Source of the DNA: DATGKK01 sp035294725
Lineage (GTDB): Bacteria; Actinomycetota; Acidimicrobiia; Acidimicrobiales; Bog-793
Assembly (NCBI GenBank): GCA_035294725.1
Contig: DATGKK010000037.1
Span: forward strand, 1-17,074
DNA: 17,074 nucleotides
Reading direction: 5' to 3'
Part shown: positions 6,978 through 13,145 of the stretch, in pieces
Layout of the letters: every line of letters starts with the position of its first letter
Position numbering within the stretch: position 1 is the stretch's first letter
Position numbers and translations under genes: made by a program
Notes under the pieces: generated by a model
The model's input: only the letters and a program-made list of their open reading frames with translations
What the model was told of the DNA's origin: nothing
The model's database searches: none

Positions 6978-9845
6978 ATGGAGCAGCGGGAATCGGCCGG
7001 GATCACGATCCGGCTCGTGATCGACCTCGTACGCAGGGAGCTCGGGGAGGACGGGGTGCGGGAGCTGCTCGCGCTCGCGGGCGAGACGCGCCCGCTCGAG
7101 GTGCTCGAGAACCCGCGGATCTGGCACTCGGTCGCCACCCGGCAGCGCTTGTTCGACGCCGGATCGCGCCTCACCGGCGATCCCGACTTCGCCCTGCGCG
7201 TGGGAGCCTCGGCGCTCTCCTCTCGTGCCACGGTGCTGCTGCGGGTGCTCTTCCGCCGCTTCGGCTCCCCCCGGAACCTGCTCCGGGCACTGCCCGTGGC
7301 CCACTCGAAGTTCGACACCTCCACCGAGGCCCGCCTCGTCGTGGCCTCCGACCGCCGCGCCGTCGTCGAGTTCCGCACGAAGCCCCCGTACGAGCCGGTC
7401 GCCCACGACTGCAAGTACGCGATGGGGCTCTTCTCGCAGCTGCCGGCAGTGTTCGGCATGGCCCCCGCCACGGTGACCGAGTCCCAGTGCCAGGCCCGTG
7501 GCGCCACCCACTGCCTGTTCGACGTGCGCTGGGAACCCCGGCGCCGGGCGCGGCACCAGAGGAGCGCGGGGGAGCCGGTGGTGGGGGCGGACGTCGTTGA
7601 GCTGCAGCTCGAGCAGCTCGAGGCCACCGTGAGCGACCTCCTCGACGCCCGAGACGTCGACACCGTCCTCACCCGGGTCGTCGAGCATGTTGGCTCGACC
7701 GTCGCGGCCCAGCAGGTCCTCCTCGCGATCCGCCTCGAGCGCGGCCGTGAGCCAGCGGTCCGCGCCTCCGGTTTGCCGGACGACCGCGCCCGGGCGATCG
7801 CTCTCGCCGTTCTCGACACGGACCGTGCGATCGACGACGAGCTCGTCGATCGCGACTGCCCGATCCGGATCGTCTCCGAGGTCCGCTCAGCAGAGCGGCA
7901 CTACGGCAGGCTCGTCGCGTTCTCGAACGCCCCGTTCATCGAGGGCGAGCAGCAGTTGCTCGACGCCTACGCCCGCCTCGCCGCCACCGCGCTCGACGCC
8001 ACGGTCGCGCTCGAGGTCGCAGCGGGCCGCCAGCGCACGGCCGAGGTCCTCGGCGCCTTCGCCGCCCGCCTCATCCGGATCCAGGACACGAGCGAGGTGG
8101 CGGTGGCGACGGTCGAGGCGGCACAGGAGATCGTGGCGGCCGACCAGGCCCTGCTCCTGCGATATGGCGACGACGGGGCGCTGCGCTGTGTCGCCCACCG
8201 CGGCTACGCCTCTGCCCTCGGCGCCGCGCTCGACACGCTGGTGGTCACGAAAGAGGACACCCCTGAAGTCCTCGAGCTCGTGAGCGACCCGGAGGTGCCC
8301 CGCATCTACGATCGAGGCTCCGCCGACGCCTACGTCGCTCAGATGATGGACGCCTTCGGCACCGGCCGGCTCGCCGTGACCACGCTGCGCACGACCGAGC
8401 GGCTCTACGGAGTCCTCATCGCCGCCTGGGAGGAGGGACGCGAGCCGGCCGAGGTCGACGAGCTGGCCCGCCGTCTCGCCGGTGTCGCCGACCAGGCCGC
8501 CGGGGCATGGGAGAAGGCGCTCCTCATCGAGCAGGTCCACCGGCAGGCGTCGGTCGACGCCCTCACGGGGTGTGCGAACCGCCGAGTGTTCACCGAGGTG
8601 CTGGCAGGCCTCCTCGCCGGCGGCGGTCCGCGGCTCGCCGTGCTCTTCTGCGACCTCGACCAGTTCAAAGGGGTCAACGACGCGCTCGGCCACGCGGCCG
8701 GCGACGAGCTGCTCGTCGAGGTCGCCCGCCGCCTCGAGCGCTGCGTGCGACCGGGCGACCTCGTGGCCCGGCTCGGCGGTGACGAGTTCACGGTCCTGCT
8801 CACCGCGGTCGACGAGGACTGGGACCCCGAGGTCTTCGCCGGGCGGGTACGGGCCGCGATGGTCGAGCCCGTGGAGCTCGACGGCTCCCAGGTCGTCGTC
8901 CACCTGAGCATCGGGGCGGTGGTGGCCGAGCCCGGCCGCTCGAGCGTGAAGGACGTGCTCCGCCAGGCCGACGCCGCCATGTACGCGGCCAAGTCCCGGG
9001 GCGGCGACCGGATCCTGCGCTTCGAGGAGACGATGCTGCAGGCCCGTTCCGAGCGGCTCGATCTCGAGGCCGCCCTCGCGCGAGCGGCCGTCGAGCCGGG
9101 GCAGTTCGAGCTTGCCTACCAGCCGCAGGTGGACCTCGTGACGGGCGAGGTGCTCGGAGCGGAGGCGCTCGTCCGGTGGTGCCATCCGACCCGCGGCCTG
9201 CTCGCCCCCGGCAGCTTCCTCCCGGTCGCCGAGGAGACCGGCCTCGTCGTCCCGCTCGACCTGCACGTGCTCCGCACCGCCCTCGCCCAGGTGGCGGCCT
9301 GGCGGGACGCCGGTCTCGAGATCCGTGTGTCTGTCAACCTCTCCGCCCGCACCCTCGCGGCGCCGGAGCTGCTGGCGAGCCTGCGCTGCGAGCTCGCTGC
9401 GGCCGGCGTGCCGAGCTCCCTTTTCGAGATCGAGCTGACGGAATCGACCGCCGTGGCCGATCCGGAGGCTCTCACCCGGACGCTGCTCGAGATCGGCCGG
9501 CTCGGGGTGTCGGTCGCGATCGACGACGTCGGGACCGGGTTCTCGTCGCTCGCGCTCCTCCACCAGCTACCGGCCCAGCGGATCAAGATCGACCGGAGCT
9601 TCGTGCAGCGGATCTGCGACGACCCGTCGAGCCGCTCGGTGGTCGAGGCCGTGCTCCTGCTCGCCGACCGGCTCGGGCGGGAGGTTGTGGCGGAGGGGAT
9701 CGAGACGGTTGAGCAGGCGCTCGAGATGGTCGGGCTCGGCTGCCGGATCGGCCAGGGCTACCTCTTCGCGAGACCCGGGACGGCGTCGGAGCTCGCCGCC
9801 CACGCCGAAGGTGGCATTCTCGCCGGCCAGGCGCCCGGCGGCTGA
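6978..9845 (+). CDS. Sensor protein with V4R-like region, two GAF-like domains, GGDEF and EAL (cyclic di-GMP turnover)
   Basis: This 955-residue soluble protein should synthesise and/or degrade cyclic di-GMP. Residues 1-190 are a sensory region ending in a V4R-like pattern (ESQCQARGATHCLFDV, Cys171 and Cys179). Two GAF-like domains follow (about 205-345 and 355-515). The GGDEF domain (about 525-690) has an intact GGDEF (600-604) and an RPGD inhibitory site (591-594) at the correct 5-residue spacing. The EAL domain (about 700-945) has EAL at 729-731, SVNLSA, ELTES, DDVGTG, IKID, AEGIET and GQGYLF, so all usual metal and catalytic positions look intact. Both activities are therefore possible; which dominates cannot be read from sequence. 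There are no membrane segments. The ATG at 6978 follows GAGGAAGGGGG. The ligand of the sensory region is unknown. Confidence 0.92.
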   Translation: MEQRESAGITIRLVIDLVRRELGEDGVRELLALAGETRPLEVLENPRIWHSVATRQRLFDAGSRLTGDPDFALRVGASALSSRATVLLRVLFRRFGSPRNLLRALPVAHSKFDTSTEARLVVASDRRAVVEFRTKPPYEPVAHDCKYAMGLFSQLPAVFGMAPATVTESQCQARGATHCLFDVRWEPRRRARHQRSAGEPVVGADVVELQLEQLEATVSDLLDARDVDTVLTRVVEHVGSTVAAQQVLLAIRLERGREPAVRASGLPDDRARAIALAVLDTDRAIDDELVDRDCPIRIVSEVRSAERHYGRLVAFSNAPFIEGEQQLLDAYARLAATALDATVALEVAAGRQRTAEVLGAFAARLIRIQDTSEVAVATVEAAQEIVAADQALLLRYGDDGALRCVAHRGYASALGAALDTLVVTKEDTPEVLELVSDPEVPRIYDRGSADAYVAQMMDAFGTGRLAVTTLRTTERLYGVLIAAWEEGREPAEVDELARRLAGVADQAAGAWEKALLIEQVHRQASVDALTGCANRRVFTEVLAGLLAGGGPRLAVLFCDLDQFKGVNDALGHAAGDELLVEVARRLERCVRPGDLVARLGGDEFTVLLTAVDEDWDPEVFAGRVRAAMVEPVELDGSQVVVHLSIGAVVAEPGRSSVKDVLRQADAAMYAAKSRGGDRILRFEETMLQARSERLDLEAALARAAVEPGQFELAYQPQVDLVTGEVLGAEALVRWCHPTRGLLAPGSFLPVAEETGLVVPLDLHVLRTALAQVAAWRDAGLEIRVSVNLSARTLAAPELLASLRCELAAAGVPSSLFEIELTESTAVADPEALTRTLLEIGRLGVSVAIDDVGTGFSSLALLHQLPAQRIKIDRSFVQRICDDPSSRSVVEAVLLLADRLGREVVAEGIETVEQALEMVGLGCRIGQGYLFARPGTASELAAHAEGGILAGQAPGG

Positions 9846-9873
9846 CCTACCGACGGGGCCGGGGTCGCGCCTG

Positions 9874-9879
9874 TAGCCT
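9874..9879 (+). promoter_or_regulatory. -10 box of a likely leaderless promoter for the HhH-GPD gene
   Basis: TAGCCT fits the TAnnnT pattern and ends 6 nt before the ATG at 9886. This places the expected transcription start on or next to the start codon. No Shine-Dalgarno sequence is present in the 40-bp spacer, and no clear -35 box is seen. Confidence 0.45.
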
Positions 9880-9885
9880 TGCCCC

Positions 9886-10581
9886 ATGGCTCCCCGTGCG
9901 AAGCTGCACCTGAGCGGCAACCGGGACGCGGACGCGCTCATCTCTCGCAATGCCTTCGCGCTCCTCGTCGGGATGGTGCTCGATCAGCAGATCCCCCTCG
10001 AGTGGGCCTTCACCGCCCCGTTGCTGCTCGCCGAGCGCATGGGCGGCGCTCCGCTCGATGCGGCCCACGTCGCGTCGGCAGACCCCGACGAGCTCGCCGA
10101 GCTGTTCCGCGCTCGCCCGGCACTGCACCGGTTCCCGGGCTCGATGGCGGCGCGGGTCCAGGACCTCGCCAAGGTGATCGAGTCCGAGTACGGCGGCGCT
10201 GCCGAGCGGATCTGGACGACGACAGCGAGCGGGAAGGAGCTCGTCCGGCGGGTCGAGGCCCTGCCGGGCTTCGGTGCGCAGAAGGCGAAGATCTTCGTGG
10301 CCCTTCTCGGCAAGCAGCTCGGCGTGCAGCCGGAGGGCTGGAGGGAGGCCAGCCGCCCCTTCGGCGAGGAGGGGAGCACGTTGTCCATCGCCGACATCAC
10401 CTCGCCCGAGACGCTCGCCCTCGTGCGGGAGCACAAGCGGCAGATGAAAGCGGCTGCCACACAGGGTGTGCCGGCGGCGCCGGCCGGCGGGAAGCAGAAG
10501 GCCGCAACCAAGCGGCCGGCCGCCGCGAAGGCCGCTTCGGGCCGCGCTGTCGCCCGGACGACGGCTCGCACTCGCTCCTGA
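9886..10581 (+). CDS. HhH-GPD family DNA repair-like protein with basic Lys/Ala-rich tail
   Basis: This 231-residue protein resembles the actinobacterial HhH-GPD-type proteins annotated as putative base-excision repair proteins (the TIGR03252 type, from memory). Visible features are an N-terminal helical part with LVGMVLDQQIPLEWAFTAP (about 27-45), the helix-hairpin-helix element ALPGFGAQKAKIFVALLG (about residues 125-142), and an acidic stretch SIADITSPETL after it where glycosylases of this fold usually carry the catalytic Asp. The classical catalytic Lys and a 4Fe-4S Cys cluster are not evident, so enzymatic activity is unproven. From about residue 185 the protein becomes a low-complexity Ala/Lys/Arg/Thr tail, likely a DNA-binding extension similar to those on mycobacterial nucleoid proteins. 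Translation is probably leaderless. Confidence 0.85.
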   Translation: MAPRAKLHLSGNRDADALISRNAFALLVGMVLDQQIPLEWAFTAPLLLAERMGGAPLDAAHVASADPDELAELFRARPALHRFPGSMAARVQDLAKVIESEYGGAAERIWTTTASGKELVRRVEALPGFGAQKAKIFVALLGKQLGVQPEGWREASRPFGEEGSTLSIADITSPETLALVREHKRQMKAAATQGVPAAPAGGKQKAATKRPAAAKAASGRAVARTTARTRS

Positions 10582-10642
10582 CCGCGCGCGTCGCGGTCGA
10601 AGGGCAAGCCCGAGCGCGCACGGTCGTGCCGCCCGGGCATGC

Positions 10643-10676
10643 GAACGGGGGCGACCCCGTGGGGCCGCCCCCGTTC
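10643..10676. terminator. Strong terminator-like hairpin, usable from both strands
   Basis: GAACGGGGGCG (10643-10653) pairs perfectly with CGCCCCCGTTC (10666-10676), and the loop region can add CCCC/GGGG. There is no T-run, as is frequent in high-GC actinobacteria. It lies 61 nt after the HhH-GPD stop (plus) and at the 3' end of the candidate RNA (minus). Confidence 0.7.
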
Positions 10677-10787
10677 CTCAGATATCGCTGAAAGGCTCGG
10701 CTACCGGATCCTGCGGACGGGACCAGCTTCCGCCCGGTGGCGCCGAGGGTGTCTGGGTTGGATTCACCAGGTGGTCCAGCTTGCCGC

Positions 10788-10832
10788 CTAGCGGCCAGCC
10801 ACCTCCAGGGTCCCAATATGTTGACTCACCAT
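10788..10832 (-). CDS. Possible 14-codon ORF inside the candidate RNA
   Basis: AAAGGAGG (10851-10844 on the minus strand) lies 11 nt before the ATG at 10832, a slightly long spacing. The frame reads MVSQHIGTLEVAGR and ends at a TAG placed exactly in the P2 triloop. A second reading starts at the GTG at 10845 (55 residues, to the TGA at 10680-10678). It begins MVHTHGESTYWDPGGGW and ends one base before the terminator stem, but uses many codons ending in A or T, unlike neighbouring genes. Neither is established. If translated, P1 would occlude the ribosome binding site. Confidence 0.2.
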   Translation of the reverse strand: MVSQHIGTLEVAGR

Positions 10833-10866
10833 GTGTGTGGACCACCTCCTTTCCCTGGTGGCCCCA

Positions 10867-10872
10867 CACTAC
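10867..10872 (-). promoter_or_regulatory. -10-like box upstream of the candidate RNA
   Basis: TAGTGT on the minus strand (10872-10867) fits TAnnnT and would start transcription around 10860-10865, at the run GGGGCC just before P0. No convincing -35 box is seen. Confidence 0.35.
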
Positions 10873-11134
10873 AGAACGCGACCGCGGCCGTGGTGCATAG
10901 CGCCAACCTGATCTCGATCGCCTCAGCCGAGGCTGGGCTCGGTCCCACGGCAGCGTTCCAGCCGAGCGCCGGCTCGGGTGGCCGCGCCCGCGCAGCACAG
11001 CGGCCGCCCTCGACATCGCGCGGCGGGACCGCCCGAGCGGTGCGCCTCGCCCGGACGCCGTCACACTGCCCGGCGGCGTGCGCGAGCAGCTCGGCCGGGC
11101 GATCGAGGAGCGCTCGAGAGTCGCGCCGACCCGC

Positions 11135-12250
11135 TCAGATGCCGATGCGCTGTGCGAGGAGCTCGCGGTGGTAGGCAGGGTCGCCGAGGATCAGCTCCGA
11201 GGACTTCGCCCGCTTGAAGTACAGGTGGGCGTCGTGCTCCCAGGTGAAGCCGATGCCGCCGTGGATCTGGATGTTCTCGGCAGCAGCGTGGAAGTACGCC
11301 TCCGAGCAGTAGGCCTTGGCGAGGCAGGCCGTGACCGGCAGCTCGTCGTTGTCCTCGGCCGCGGCCCAGCCGGCGTAGTAGGCGGCCGACTTGGCCGACT
11401 CCACCTCGAGCAGCATGTCGGCGCACTTGTGCTTGATGGCCTGGAACGAGCCGATCGGGCGGCCGAACTGGATCCGGTTCTTCGCGTACTCGACGCTCAT
11501 CTCGAGCACCCGCTGCGCCCCGCCGACCTGCTCGGCCGCGAGCGCCACTGCGGCGAGGTCGAGCGTCTTTTGCAGCACGGGAGCCGCCCCGCCCTCCTCC
11601 CCGACGAGGCGGGCCGGCGTGCCGGCGAAGTCGAGCCTCGCCTGCTTGCGGGTCTGGTCCATCGTGGCGAGCGGGGTGCGGGTGAGGCCGTCGGCCTCCC
11701 CGTCGACCGCGAAGAGCGAGACACCTCCCGGTGTGCGGGCGGCGACGAGGACGAGCGAGGCGGTGTGGCCGTCGAGCACGTAGGACTTCGTGCCGGTGAG
11801 GGTCCAGGACTGCCCGGACCCCGAGGCCTCGAGCTCGATCGAGCCCACCTCCCAACGCCCGCTCGGCTCGGTGTAGGCGAGGGTGGCGATGGTCTTCCCG
11901 CTCGCGATCTGGGGCAGGTACTCCGACTTGGCCGCCTCGTCGCCCGAGTGCAATAGGGCGTTCGCCGCGAGCGCCACGCTCGAGAAGTAGGGGGCGCACA
12001 GCAGCGCCCGCCCCATCTCCTCGAGCACGACCACGAGCTCGACGTAGCCGAAGCCGGCGCCGCCGTGCTCCTCGGGGATCGTGAGGGCCTGCAGGCCGAG
12101 CTGGTTCGCCATCTGCGACCAGACGGCGGGGTCGTAGCCCTCGGTGGTCTCCATCAGGCGCCGCACCTCGCTCACGGGCGACTTGTCCTCGAGGAAGCGG
12201 CGCACCGCGCGCCGCAGCTCCTCTTGCTCCTCGCTGAAGCCGAAGTTCAC
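11135..12250 (-). CDS. Acyl-CoA dehydrogenase family protein (FadE-like)
   Basis: This FAD flavoenzyme should introduce an alpha-beta double bond into an acyl-CoA. The 371-residue protein has the three family parts: N-terminal helices (FGFSEEQEELRRAVRRFLEDK), a central beta domain with YTEPSGRWEVGS in place of the more usual TEPxxGSD, and a C-terminal helical domain with RIQFGRPIGSFQAIKHKCADM and QIHGGIGFTWEHDAHLYFKRA. The last motif resembles actinobacterial FadE proteins linked to sterol or branched acyl-CoA breakdown, some of which act as heteromers; the substrate here is unknown. The GTG at 12250 follows GGGGAGGA with 5 nt spacing and precedes the conserved N-terminus, so I reject the longer frame reaching 12421. 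A -10-like TACAGT lies at 12316-12311. It is divergent from the MBL-fold gene. Confidence 0.9.
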   Translation of the reverse strand: MNFGFSEEQEELRRAVRRFLEDKSPVSEVRRLMETTEGYDPAVWSQMANQLGLQALTIPEEHGGAGFGYVELVVVLEEMGRALLCAPYFSSVALAANALLHSGDEAAKSEYLPQIASGKTIATLAYTEPSGRWEVGSIELEASGSGQSWTLTGTKSYVLDGHTASLVLVAARTPGGVSLFAVDGEADGLTRTPLATMDQTRKQARLDFAGTPARLVGEEGGAAPVLQKTLDLAAVALAAEQVGGAQRVLEMSVEYAKNRIQFGRPIGSFQAIKHKCADMLLEVESAKSAAYYAGWAAAEDNDELPVTACLAKAYCSEAYFHAAAENIQIHGGIGFTWEHDAHLYFKRAKSSELILGDPAYHRELLAQRIGI

Positions 12251-12310
12251 GATGATCCTCCCCGGGCGAGCGGTCCGACCCCGCGGCCAGAGCGGCCGCG
12301 CGGTGAGGGG

Positions 12311-12316
12311 ACTGTA
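12311..12316 (-). promoter_or_regulatory. -10-like box for the acyl-CoA dehydrogenase gene
   Basis: TACAGT on the minus strand (12316-12311), preceded by GG and 60 bp before the GTG. The same heptamer GTACAGT occurs before cysD. A TTTTCC stretch 19 bp upstream is only a weak -35 candidate. Confidence 0.35.
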
Positions 12317-12350
12317 CCTGCTGGCCCGGCCCGGCGGAAAACGCCAGTCC

Positions 12351-12366
12351 CGCTGAAAGTTCAGCG
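12351..12366. promoter_or_regulatory. Operator-like palindrome between divergent acyl-CoA dehydrogenase and MBL-fold genes
   Basis: CGCTGAA (12351-12357), spacer AG, TTCAGCG (12360-12366) is a perfect dyad. It lies almost midway between the two start codons (100 bp from one, 95 bp from the other), where a dimeric repressor of TetR or similar type could act on both genes. The regulator is not in the window. Confidence 0.45.
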
Positions 12367-12403
12367 CGGCGGCGGCCGGGGCCCGCGGATCGTGCCGTGG
12401 CCG

Positions 12404-12409
12404 TAGAGT
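12404..12409 (+). promoter_or_regulatory. -10-like box for the MBL-fold gene
   Basis: TAGAGT fits TAnnnT and lies 52 bp before the ATG at 12462, leaving room for a leader with the observed GGGAGGAG ribosome binding site. No clear -35 box is seen. Confidence 0.35.
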
Positions 12410-12461
12410 CTCGTCGTCCACCCCGGGGAGCTACGCCCGCTGCGCGAGCAGGGAGGAGCCC

Positions 12462-13070
12462 ATGGCCACGCTGCACTACCAGGACACCCAGGTCACGATC
12501 CACAAGACGGTCGTCGGGCCGTACGACAACAACGTCTTCGTCGTCTGCTGCAACGAGACGGGCGACGCCCTCCTCGTCGACGCCGCCAACGAGCACGAGC
12601 AGCTGCTCGAGCTGTGCCGGGCCCTCGGGGTCCGGCAGGTCGTCGAGACCCACGGCCACTGGGACCACATCCAGGCGATCCCGCAGCTGCGGGAGGCCGG
12701 CTACGAGGTTGCCGTGACCGCCGCCGACGCGGGCATGCTCCCCTCCTACGACCTGCTCCTCGAGGACGACACGGTGCTCGAGGTCGGCCGGCTCCGGCTG
12801 CGGACGATCCACACCCCAGGCCACACGCCGGGCTCGATCTGCTTCCGGATCGAGGGCTCGCCGGTCCTGCTCTCCGGGGACACGCTCTTCCCGGGTGGCC
12901 CCGGCAACACCAAGACCGACCTCGGCGACTTCCCCCTCATCATCGAGTCGATCGACCGCCGGCTGTTCACGCTGCCTCCCGAGACGATCGTCATGCCCGG
13001 CCACGGCCTCGACACGACGATCGGGGCGGAGCGGCCTCACCTCGAGGAGTGGATCGAGCGGGGCTGGTGA
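12462..13070 (+). CDS. MBL-fold metallohydrolase, glyoxalase II-like
   Basis: This 202-residue protein has the metallo-beta-lactamase fold and all metal ligands of the glyoxalase II type: THGHWDH (His64, His66, Asp68, His69), HTPGHTPGS (His121), SGDTLFPGGPGNTKTD (Asp140) and MPGHG (His181). It should hydrolyse a thioester or a related bond in the cytoplasm. Actinobacteria usually lack glutathione, so a substrate based on mycothiol, CoA or another thiol is more likely than S-lactoylglutathione, but this is inference. The ATG at 12462 follows GGGAGGAG with good spacing. It is divergent from the acyl-CoA dehydrogenase, with a shared palindrome between them, which suggests joint control. The suf operon follows after 75 bp. 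Confidence 0.9.
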   Translation: MATLHYQDTQVTIHKTVVGPYDNNVFVVCCNETGDALLVDAANEHEQLLELCRALGVRQVVETHGHWDHIQAIPQLREAGYEVAVTAADAGMLPSYDLLLEDDTVLEVGRLRLRTIHTPGHTPGSICFRIEGSPVLLSGDTLFPGGPGNTKTDLGDFPLIIESIDRRLFTLPPETIVMPGHGLDTTIGAERPHLEEWIERGW

Positions 13071-13099
13071 CCGCTCCCGCCCCCTCGGTGCTCGATTAC

Positions 13100-13115
13100 C
13101 ACTACGCGGGTAGTG
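13100..13115. promoter_or_regulatory. Palindrome over the -35 region of the suf promoter
   Basis: CACTAC (13100-13105), spacer GCGG, GTAGTG (13110-13115) is a perfect dyad. It ends 18 bp before the -10 box at 13134, so it covers the place of the -35 element. This is a fitting place for a repressor such as an Fe-S sensing SufR or Rrf2-type protein; I cannot match it to a known consensus with certainty. Confidence 0.5.
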
Positions 13116-13133
13116 CTAAATCGCGGCGGCAAC

Positions 13134-13139
13134 TAACAT
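13134..13139 (+). promoter_or_regulatory. -10 box of a likely leaderless suf promoter
   Basis: TAACAT fits TAnnnT and ends exactly 6 nt before the GTG of sufC at 13146, so the expected transcription start coincides with the start codon. No properly spaced Shine-Dalgarno sequence exists. Confidence 0.5.
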
Positions 13140-13145
13140 AGGGGC

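Larger units (their letters stand above)
10643..10862 (-). ncRNA. Candidate structured RNA of about 220 nt, family not recognised
   Basis: Read on the minus strand, this segment has abutting, fully Watson-Crick helices. P0 is GAAAGG (10853-10848) with CCUUUC (10695-10690). P1 follows without a gap: AGGUGGUCCA (10847-10838) with UGGACCACCU (10778-10769). P2 lies just inside P1: GCCGC (10795-10791), UAG loop, GCGGC (10787-10783), plus a 3-bp outer part. P3 ends directly at P0: CUCGGC (10747-10742) with GCCGAG (10701-10696), ACCGG (10738-10734) with CCGGU (10707-10703), and GCGGA (10733-10729) with UCCGC (10717-10713). The P3 loop has GGUCCC (10724-10719), which can pair with GGGACC (10814-10809) inside P1. 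A terminator hairpin closes the unit. I could not match it to tmRNA, RNase P, SRP or 6S RNA. A short mRNA is the alternative. Confidence 0.5.
10582..11134. other. Longest gap without a clear protein gene; contains the candidate structured RNA
   Basis: The gap separates the HhH-GPD gene (plus) from the end of the acyl-CoA dehydrogenase gene (minus). Positions 10582-10642 show nothing notable. Positions 10643-10872 hold the candidate RNA and its promoter, and have less extreme base composition than the flanks (for example TCCCAATATGTTGACTCACC at 10811-10830). In 10873-11134 I see no gene. A nested hairpin there (ACGCCG 11055-11060 with CGGCGT 11074-11079, inside GCCCGG 11049-11054 with CCGGGC 11095-11100) may end the dehydrogenase transcript, but it lacks a T-run. 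Confidence 0.6.

Noticed and set aside
10756..10780. GGTTGGATTC resembled a tRNA T-arm.
   Set aside because: It lacks the GTTCRA core, and no acceptor or anticodon arm can be built around it.
10643..10862. Assignment of the structured minus-strand segment to tmRNA, RNase P RNA, SRP RNA or 6S RNA.
   Set aside because: There is no tRNA-like end or tag frame, no GAGGAAAGUCC-type RNase P core, no GGAAG-type SRP tip, and the fold is a junction rather than one long hairpin with a central bubble.
11061..13040. A 659-codon open frame on the minus strand running across the acyl-CoA dehydrogenase and MBL-fold genes.
   Set aside because: It crosses two divergent genes with clear catalytic motifs and their promoter region; the translation is low-complexity Arg/Gly/Ala sequence.
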